Under the pieces are notes generated by a model, which saw only the letters and a list, made by a program, of their open reading frames with translations, was not told where the DNA came from and did no database searches. Of a DNA stretch of 64,000 nucleotides, positions 56,775 through 64,000 are shown piece after piece; position 1 is the stretch's first letter; every line of letters begins with the position of its first letter. This DNA comes from Moniliella sp. 'wahieum' (lineage: Eukaryota; Basidiomycota; Moniliellomycetes; Moniliellales; Moniliellaceae), in NCBI GenBank assembly GCA_003971905.1, contig RSEE01000010.1, forward strand, positions 248,001 through 312,000. The letters run 5' to 3'. Made by a program: the position numbers and the translations under genes.

Positions 56775-58119
56775 CTAGTAATACACTGTCTGGTCGTAGC
56801 CCTCGTCCTCCGCATACTCAGGATAAGGATAGCCATCGATGATCTCCTGAATGGCATCCGAGTCGACCGTCTGTGTTTGGTGTTCGGTGACGATGGGCAG
56901 AGCAGTGGGCTGGACAAATCGGACATCGTACTCATACAGCACTTCGGATGCTAATTTTTCGCGTTGGGCCAGGCGCGCCTCTCCAAGCACAATGAGAACG
57001 TACGTCTGCGCTGATAGCAGGAGCATCCCTACCCAGCCCCAAAGAAGCGACCAGCTTATTGCCCGTTCGTACCCATGCGCCGCAGCTTCGTACCACAGGC
57101 TGTGTAGGGAGAGTAGGCGCCAAAGAAAGATAGGCAGGCTGCAGGCGGGGTCCAAATCTCCATCGTCCGGCTCGATGGGGGAAGAACCGGATTTTCAGTC
57201 TCCTCCTCGGGAGGTTGGTCGAGACCCGAGGGAGGCGCTAGAAGGTAGTACCACACCGAACGCAAAAGCCAGCGAAGTGCCGCACTTCATAATGTCAGCC
57301 TTCTAATAAACGAAGCATTGGGGAAAATACGTACACGCTCCACCGAAGTGTAGTCTTGCCTCCCAGCCAGATTGCTTTGGATATGGTCAAAGGGGCTTGG
57401 GCTTCTTTAGCACGTTCTTCCGCCTCAGCCTGAGCGCGATCACCAGGGACTAGGCCAATCCTCTTGGTATAGGAGCGATAACTTGCTTGGCTGAACAAAG
57501 CATACGAATTCAAACCAGAAAGGAAGAAGAGGCTCATCAAGCCCAGCACGGCAAGAGTAGAAATGCTCCAAGCAGTCCCTGGGGTGGAGATACGAGAGGT
57601 GGTCGGGACTGCTTGAAAGTGCAAGGTCTGGGTCTTAGAGCGAGCACCGGCGCCGCGCCGAACAAGTAAGAGAAAGAACGAAAGAACATGTGCTGCTGCC
57701 GCTGCTTTCCCTCCGGTCTCGAGAGGGAGCGCTGTGATGTCTGCTCGCCATTCGGCGGTAGCCTGAATTAGCGCATCCCACATTTCCCGGGGGAAGGAGC
57801 TGATGCGATCGTACAGTCCGCGGCGCCGCACCTTAACCTGGCGACGGAGGGAACTGCGACGACGACGTTTTTGGTCTTTGCTTTCTTTGTCCTTATGCAT
57901 GGGGGAAGACTGAATGGTCGAAAGGTTGCCCAAGTCGGAGCGGACAGAGTCGTCGTTGTCGGGAATAGTGTTGGTGTAAGAGGACAGGCGGCTGCGGCGT
58001 GGGCCGGCATGGGCGAAAGGCACGTTGCGCCGCATAAAAGCCGAGGGGGGAGCGCGAAATGCCGACATCTGTCCGGATGATGCCCGCGAAGAAGCAAACA
58101 CGGAGCCCGAGCTGGTCAT
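56775..58119 (-). CDS. Nuclear-envelope membrane protein resembling Nur1/Mug154 (DUF2418)
   Basis: Two exons. ATG 58119 (MTSSGSVFAS). Basic N-terminus RRRRSSLRRQVKVRRRGLYD, then an amphipathic/hydrophobic stretch (AAAAHVLSFFLLLVRR), a helix SISTLAVLGLMSLFFLSGL followed by NSYALFSQASYRSYTKRIG. A 50-nt intron (57285-57334) joins LRWSV to AALRWLLRSVWYYLLAPP. One base is lost in a G5 run (57177-57181), after which the frame reads DGDLDPACSLPIFLWRL, a helix SLLWGWVGMLLLSAQTYVLI, and KLASEVLYEYDVRFVQP. That last motif, near the C-terminus, resembles the conserved end of Nur1/Mug154 proteins, which tether silent chromatin at the inner nuclear membrane. Stop at 56775-56777. The assignment rests on motif recall, so moderate confidence. 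Otherwise an unknown four-helix endomembrane protein. Confidence 0.5.
57285..57334 (-). other. Intron in Nur1-like gene
   Basis: Donor GTACGT, branch GCTGAC, acceptor ATGAAG (AAG). Splicing keeps frame across LRWSV-AALRW. Confidence 0.65.
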
Positions 58120-59818
58120 TGCGTTGCGACGAGCGATGGCGATGGTGGCGGTGCTTCTGTTGCTCGCTTCGGTGTTGACGCGCTGATCACAAGTGGGTCC
58201 GACGCCACAGAGGTGACGCGGGTCACGTGTTAAGTTTTGTAACGTCAGCGCGTCATCAGTCGGACATGAAATAGCAGTCCTGGAAAAGAACGACAGCCTA
58301 AAGGGTGCCTCTTATGATCTTTTTGTGCTCGTTTTGCCGTGGTTCGCAGCGCTCTTCGACGTGGCCAATCTGTCGGTCATATTGAGCAGGTACGTGGATA
58401 CAGGTAAAGCGAAAAATGGAGCAGTGGTGAGGCGACATATACGAAGTGCGCAGGAGGGAAGGAAAAAGGAGCATGTGTGTGTCTGTAACAGCGTGGGCTA
58501 TATCATACCGGCCACAATATGAATGCGTACAGCAGCTTTACTTGTATTCACAACACATCTACTGGTCAGGTCGGGCTTTCATGGGCCTAGCCTCGTTGTA
58601 GGATGCTTTGGAGGAATCATGCTGGGTCTTCTCCCGGCTGAGAGTAGCCACACAGAGGACCATCAAACATTTGTGGATTATACAACGAGATACGTAAGTA
58701 GCGGTATATGAGGGCTGAGCAGCCTTGTGGAATAATCAAGGGGGCACAAGGAAAGGATGGAACGAGATAGGGTATATTTGGAGCAACGTAAGCCGCTACC
58801 CTGTTCTTCTTCTAGTTCTTTCTCATCATCGCAATCGGGGGTTCGTTCTTTTCACTCTAATACCCCTGGGAGAGGGACGCGGAGTGAACAAAAGTCCCCT
58901 ATTAGGAGAGAGAGTTATGGAAGTGATAGTGTGGTGGGAAGTGGTGGTGTCGACCTCGGTGTCATAAAGGGGGGGTATGGCGTACGGTGGTTCTGGATCG
59001 TTGTTCGTAACACCTCTTGGGGAAAGACGAAACTGAGGCCGAGGCCGGAACGACACCCCACTAAACTGACATTTGGGCTCTTCTCTTTTCTCTTTCTACT
59101 CTGAGTGAAAATGGACGAGGATCATAGCTCCATGCAGGGAGGCCACGAAGCTCGGACAACCTCTTGTGCACAAAGTGCAGGAAGGTCATATCCCTGGCGG
59201 GAGCTACGGATATGCTGGTGGAACGGACAGAAGAACGGGAGCCTAGCTGGTGTGTGGTGAGTTCAGATCGGACTCGCACATCTTTAGGAGCTTCTTCTAC
59301 GCTCCTTTCTAACCCATGCAGCAGCCGAGATGGTGATGAGAACGACAATTCTCCGGCCTGAGCTACAATAGGCTAATCCCTCCCTTGCGCTGCCGCGTTC
59401 GGGGCCAGTCCTGGCACAGGTGGCCGGGGACCAATGTCTATTGCTCGCCGACGTAAAGGACATTTGATCCGACTTATCGACTTATCTTTGCCCTGGGTAC
59501 AATAAACACCCAGCGCGCCGATGCAAACTAGCACAGCCGAATGGGGCCTGAGCGCTGAGCCCCTTCCTAAGCCTGAGCTCGAACCCCATAACCATTACCG
59601 AGAGCTTATACTTCCCCGAAGGCTATGCTATCACCACCTCCACACCAAGTGCACAATTGGCGTTGTTCGCCCAGGATAAAGCATTGGTAGGCATCATGAT
59701 GAGTGGGGGCTAGATAGAGGACAGAACGACCTCCCTCTAGGATCTCAAGAGTTTGGCTTGCCGGGTGCGCGGGTAAGGATAAGGGGGGGGGGGGGGGGGA
59801 GGCGGCCGCGGAGAGGGG
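58120..59818. other. Intergenic, no confident gene; G17 homopolymer
   Basis: Upstream of the Nur1-like gene and downstream of the kinase gene. Overlapping short ORFs on both strands at 58.75-59.35 kb (a Ser-rich plus-strand ORF from 58757 and minus-strand ORFs) cannot be told apart from noise. A run of 17 G lies at 59783-59799. Confidence 0.45.
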
Positions 59819-61008
59819 TTAAGAAAGGGTGAAGTGCTGCACCGAGCGACGCTTGTCAATGTCGATGCGCAACAGCCGCTCAGGCAGCGCATGCGCAATC
59901 ACGCCCGGGTCTACTTCGGGGGTCTCGTTCGACGGGTGTGACCTCGCTTCGAGGGCGTAATCTGACTTCAGCCACGGGTCCACCTGTCCGCCCGGGCCGG
60001 GTCCAACAGGGGAGTATGGTGCCAACTTGGCAACTTTCCCTGTTGATGCCCATAACTCGTAGATGGGCATGCAAGAGGAAATGAAGCTCATGTCCATGTG
60101 GTCGTTATCGGTGGCAGCACGCGGTGTGCCATGCCGCCACTCAAATACCAAGTCCCATGCAGGCAGCTTGGCGCGGGAAATGTCTCCCTGCTGTAACGCT
60201 GTGCGCACTCCGACCACAGGCCAGAGCTGAATGAATGCGTCGAGATGAGAGACCCAGCGCTGAGCATACTCCGACACGGCAGCATCGATGGTTTGCAAGT
60301 GGGCGAGCGAATGCTGGAGGAAGAAAGGTGCCTCCCCCCCCTCTAGCACCTGGCGTTGAGCCTCGGCATAACGCACCGCCAATTCATCTCCCAGGGGAGC
60401 CAAGCCAAGGCACCATCCCTCCAGGAGGAACACATCCAGCTGGCGAGGATTTTTGACCACGTGGCTCACTACCACTCCAGCTTCAACGTGAGGCAAGTAC
60501 GCCGCCTCGGCCGATTGGGTCAATTCGAGATTGGATGTTTCCACGTCGGACTCCCAAAGCGGAGGCTGGGGTTCGCCCCGTAGGTTGCACAACATCCGTT
60601 CTCCAAAGGCCACGTCATGCGTGCCTGGTACTCCGTTGGTCTGAATGAGGGTATTGGTTGGATCGCGTCGCTGGATCGTGTCGAAGGCCACTGTGGGCAA
60701 GCGAAGGTCATCGATGCTGATCACGGAGACGCGGAGGCTATAACCTTCTGCGCTGAGCTCGGAGGCAAGGCGGTGCGCCAGCTGGTGTTTCCCTGCCAGA
60801 AAGTCAGTTGAGTCCGACAGGAGAGCGGGGACGTACCGCTTCCCTGTGGGCCCTGGATGCCAACGATGAGCGGGCGGTCGCGCGCTCGTGCCGGACGATT
60901 GGCTAGCTGGGAAAAGACGAAGTTGCGGCACAGCTGCCATGTGGCGACGGGCCACATCTCGGAAGCATCGCGCTCGCGACTGGTTGGCGCACGGCGGGGA
61001 CGGTACAT
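59819..61008 (-). CDS. P-loop kinase of the Tda10/D-glycerate 3-kinase type
   Basis: ATP-dependent kinase family related to uridine/pantothenate kinases and plant glycerate kinase. Fungal members (Tda10) have an uncertain substrate. Exon 1 (ATG chosen at 61008, MYRPRRAPT; an earlier ATG at 61092 lies in repeat-like DNA) ends RPLIVGIQGPQGSG. A 44-nt intron (60793-60836) follows. Exon 2 gives KHQLAHRLASEL, VSVISIDDLRLP (Walker-B-like), TNGVPGTHDVAFGERML (the family's RG.PGTHD), LDVFLLEGWCLGLAPL (EGWC.G), IDAAVSEYAQRWVSHLDAFIQL, PAWDLVFEWRHG, FISSCMPIYELW (in the usual place of 'F...Y.pay') and IDIDKRRSVQHFTL. The Walker A residue normally Ser/Thr is His here (GSGKH). The ORF is otherwise intact to TAA at 59819-59821. 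Confidence 0.82.
60793..60836 (-). other. Intron in Tda10-like gene
   Basis: Donor GTACGT, branch AACTGAC, acceptor TGGCAG; 44 nt. It lies inside the P-loop codons (G|GK). Confidence 0.75.
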
Positions 61009-62449
61009 GCTGGACGGAAGGCGGTGGAGCAGAAGACTGGGCTGGGAAAGAGTTGAACCATTCACAGCGCCTGGCCTCAGATCATCGATCATGCCTTCGT
61101 CCCCACCGCGGGTGTGCCACGCCTTGCCACGAAGCCAGGGGGCTGAAGTGATTTGAACGTTTGCATTTTGCGCGCCGTCATCCGCTCCCGCCACGCGATT
61201 GTGTGGCAAGGTTGGGTTTTCATGTCACAGTGACATGTCTGCCAGCTATGCAGTCTGCAGGATGGGCGAAGGGCGAAGCGTGTCCGCAGTCCTGCGGTCC
61301 CAGGCTGTCCCCTGTCCGGGCCGGGCAAGCTTTGCGCATCCCCACCCGCCCCGACTGCGAATCCACCGCACGGCACAGCGCCCAGGTATGCGGCAAACGC
61401 GTGGCCCGCCATGCTCGCTCGCCTGAGCTCAGCTCAGGCGCTCATCCGCCGTTTGCCAGCAGCGTCACGGCACTCTTAGGTAATCCCACACCGAGTCGGG
61501 CCAAGACGAGTAGATCCAAGTGGGCCAGGGGCCAAACCACCCGCACGTGATTCACAGACTGCCATTCTCGCTTGGGGCTCAGGCGATAAGCTCCTTCAAG
61601 CTTCAAGCTTCACCACCTGCTCTTCTTTTTGGCCTTAAAACTAGTTCAAACCAGACAAGACCACCTGCCGCCCCGTTTTGGCGCGAATGGAAAGGGAATA
61701 GTCCTTGCTAAACGCTCGCCGGCGTTAAACGTTAACCGGTAACCGGTAACCCCCTCCCTTCCTCCCTGTGCATGAGACCCATGATGCATGACGGCGCCAG
61801 TGCCCACCTCGCCTTCCCAGCGCCAAGTATAGGGCGAGCCCCACTGAGCGTATCCAAAAGATGGCGAGACACACTCATACCGACGGCACATTGAACCCTG
61901 CGTCGAGCATCCACCGTGCAGATAGATGGGGATGGAAGCCTTCCCTCTCAAAGCCTGACCCGTGTCCACTCTTTTGAGCCATCACCGGGTGGCTCGTGCT
62001 TTGGCCAACGTCCCTTCAGTTCCTCCTCAGGCCTAGGAGCTCCGTTGTCTTCTCTCTCCTGTTTTTCCTTGTCCCGTAGCTTAGCCTCTGGTGGCGACTC
62101 GCTGTTTGATGTTCCTCTGTAGCCAGGTGTTGCTCGTTGGCTTAGTCCCCCCCCACCACCAGTGCAATTGCATCACCCTCGAGGACCATCCGGACTGCCA
62201 GGTCTCATCACACTCGCCACGTGCCAAGGACGACACGGAGTTGGTTTATAACATTTCGGGGATGCTTATACCGGCCACATGTACAACTTCCCAGTAGGGT
62301 TACTACCGCAGCACCAGTAACAGTGGCGCTGTGACAAATTAATTGCGCTGAGCGGCTGAACATTGAAGCAACCCTATTTTGTCTGGGCGCGCACCGAGTC
62401 GAGTTGCGTGGCTGCTGCGCTCGTCGTTTCCCCCCCAGCACTTAACAAG
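61009..62449. other. Intergenic upstream of RPL12; contains one arm of an inverted repeat
   Basis: Includes CAAGCTTCAAGCTTC at about 61597, GGTAACC units at 61735-61750, and the 61995-62210 repeat arm. No gene supported. Confidence 0.5.
61995..62210 (+). repeat. Left arm of inverted repeat flanking RPL12
   Basis: Begins GTGCTTTGGCCAACGTCCC, continues CCTGTTTTTCCTTGTCCCG and GGTGGCGACTCGCTGTTTGA, and ends GGTCTCATCA. The same order of segments is present in reverse complement at 63788-64000 with scattered differences. Confidence 0.85.
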
Positions 62450-63009
62450 ATGGCGCCCAAGGCTGACCCCTCGATCCCTGTGACGGTGATCCTGCGTGCG
62501 ACTGGTGGTGAGGTTGGTGCCTCCTCTGCGCTCGCCCCCAAGATCGGTCCTCTTGGTCTGGTATGTTTCCCCTAGCCCAGTGTGCGAGTGGGCAGATGAC
62601 TGATACCTATGCCGCTGTCACAGTCCCCCAAGAAGATTGGTGAGGACATTGCCAAGGCCACGGGGGAGTGGAAGGGTCTCCGTGTGACTGTCAAGCTGGT
62701 TGTGCAGAACCGTCAGGCTGCGGTCTCGGTTGTTCCCTCGGCCTCCTCGCTGGTCATTCGTGCGCTCAAGGAACCTCCCCGTGACCGCAAAAAGGAGAAG
62801 AACATCAAGCACGGTGGTAACATTCCCTTTGACGAGATTGTTGAGATTGCGCGCACTATGCGCCTCGCTCCTTCGCAAAGGACCTCTCAGGTGTGGTGAA
62901 GGAGATCCTCGGCACTGCCCAGTCGGTCGGCTGCCGCGTCGACCGCCGCCCCCCGCACGACATTATTGACGCCATCAACGAGGGCGAGATTGAGGTGCCT
63001 CAAGAATAA
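62450..63009 (+). CDS. RPL12: 60S ribosomal protein L12 (uL11)
   Basis: Cytosolic large-subunit protein at the base of the P-stalk, binding the GTPase-associated rRNA. ATG 62450 ([20 protein letters not shown]). A 62-nt intron (62562-62623; GTATGT...CACAG) after IGPLGL joins [18 protein letters not shown]. Then [38 protein letters not shown] and [12 protein letters not shown], one base lost near 62862, [20 protein letters not shown] and [18 protein letters not shown], ending at TAA 63007-63009. Length (165 residues) and the PPRDRKK.KNIKH box are diagnostic. Confidence 0.95.
62562..62623 (+). other. Intron in RPL12
   Basis: Donor GTATGT, branch GACTGAT, acceptor GTCACAG; 62 nt. Confidence 0.9.
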
Positions 63010-63787
63010 ATTCCACTGTGAGAGGTCACTCCCTTGGCAAGGGAACATTCTGCACGTATTGATCAGAGTGGTGCCCTTTGTTACCTCTGCCTGTGCTGAT
63101 GTTGTGCGGCACGCCGAAAATATATGGTGCATGACCATGCTTTCCCTGCTTCTCACCATTTGTAGCACAGGGTTTACACCAGGCCAGGGAGATGGAACCC
63201 CAAGCGTATCGCAGGAATCTGTCCAAGCTCCCATCTATCTCGTCACTCTGTATGGAGGCGTATTTAAAGCAATGCTGCTAACTTGGTTGAGAGCTAGGAA
63301 GGGTTTTGCTGCTTAGAATTTGCGAAGCATTACCTTTTTTATCATGGCGAGTGCGCAATGTAGTCATGGTTGTAACCAAGATCGCTAAAAAGAGGTGATC
63401 ATTATCCCGTTTATGGGCGCTAAGGAATGCCTGTTGTGGAGAAGGGGCGGGTGGGCGCGGGGGGCAACTGTCCCGTTGGTCGGCGCAACATTGAGTGCGG
63501 ATGTGGCGCACCGACACGTCTTCGCCTTGCGCTACTATCATATCATGTCCAGGTGGGAGGCCAGCCCTGGTTCATCTGTCCTTATTCCAGTGCCTAACCA
63601 AACTCCCCGCTACCACATCTGTTACAGGCTTGGCACTGTGCGGGAAGCCTTGCGATTAGATGCTACTTAGTGAGAACAAACGAGGTGGACGCTTGCGTCT
63701 TGGCTCTCTTCCCTCACGTCGTTTTATTGCCGAAGGCGTCTACCAAAACCCGCCCCTTCCTTGCTAGCTACGACTGCTTGTGGCTCT
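63010..63787. other. RPL12 3' flank, no gene seen
   Basis: 3' UTR-like and non-repetitive DNA. No ORF with recognisable similarity. Confidence 0.55.
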
Positions 63788-64000
63788 TGATGAGACCTGG
63801 AGTCAAGAAGGTTCGTCGAGGGTGATGCATTCGCACTGGTGGGGTGGTCTAAGCCAACCAGCAACGCATACAGAGGAACATCAAGCAGCGAGTCGCCACC
63901 AAGGCATAAGTTGCGGAACAAGGAAAAACAGGAGAGAGAGATAAGGGAACTCCCAGGCCAGGGCCTGAGGAGGAACTGAAGGGACATTGGCCAAAGCACG
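63788..64000 (-). repeat. Right arm of inverted repeat flanking RPL12 (reaches window end)
   Basis: The reverse complement matches 61995-62210 along its length with substitutions and a few small indels, including TTGGCCAATGTCCCTTCAG and CCTGTTTTTCCTTGTTCCG. May continue beyond the window. Confidence 0.85.

Overview
This window is nuclear DNA of a fungus, most probably a basidiomycete. It carries a Bta1-type betaine-lipid synthase, a DASH cryptochrome, a class II fructose-bisphosphate aldolase, a Sec14, a Yak1 kinase, an Orm protein and a MOZART1 gene. The recognisable introns are short (about 44-106 nt), have GTRNGT-like donors and CTNAC/CTGAC-like branch sites, and are few (0-3 per gene). 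That sparse layout, the GC-rich coding DNA and the Ser/Pro/Ala-rich protein tails fit an intron-poor basidiomycete such as a smut relative. The species cannot be fixed from the sequence alone.

Layout: 0-0.4 kb, 3' end of FBA1 (+); 1.5-4.8 kb, RhoGEF (-); 5.3-6.1 kb, small unknown protein with a SAP-like helix (+); 7.4-9.8 kb, BTA1 (+); 9.8-14.4 kb, gene-poor; 14.4 kb, intron-containing tRNA-Arg(CCG) (+); 15.5-17.7 kb, Ser/Pro-rich unknown (-); 19.5-21.6 kb, multi-pass membrane protein (-); 24.7-25.9 kb, vacuolar aspartic protease (-); 28.2-30.0 kb, SABATH-like carboxyl methyltransferase (+); 31.2-34.2 kb, YAK1 (+); 35.6-36.6 kb, SEC14 (-); 38.4-39.7 kb, two-HMG-box protein (+); 40.4 kb, intron-containing tRNA-Arg(UCG) (-); 40.8-41.7 kb, ORM/ORMDL (-); 42.8-43.2 kb, three-exon MOZART1 gene (+); 44.2-48.0 kb, CRY-DASH (-); 48-50.7 kb, gene-poor with a possible decayed retroelement; 50.7-51.8 kb, ChaN-like protein (-); 52.3-53.4 kb, repeats; 53.7-56.2 kb, SEC20 with a very long repeat tail (+); 56.8-58.1 kb, Nur1-like membrane protein (-); 59.8-61.0 kb, Tda10/glycerate-kinase-like P-loop kinase (-); 62.4-63.0 kb, RPL12 (+), flanked by an inverted repeat.

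Two themes run through the window. First, many conserved genes are interrupted by single-base frameshifts, often in homopolymers, while several long genes remain perfectly open. The simplest reading is unpolished sequence error, although one or two genes (PEP4-like, BTA1) carry enough lesions to ask whether they are decaying. Coordinates below span the whole reconstructed gene, and frameshift positions are noted. Second, the intergenic DNA is saturated with short iterated palindromic units (GGTAACC, CATGTGA, TGATCGA, AAGCTTC, ACTAGTT, ACGCGTT and others).

Functionally the genes are ordinary unlinked housekeeping genes. A loose membrane/lipid flavour (BTA1, SEC14, ORM, SEC20, Nur1-like) is probably chance. 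The most unusual proteins are the Sec20 with a long PEVEP-type tail ending in HEDL, the fungal SABATH-like methyltransferase, the DASH cryptochrome with long extensions on both sides, and the Tda10-like kinase whose P-loop reads GSGKH.
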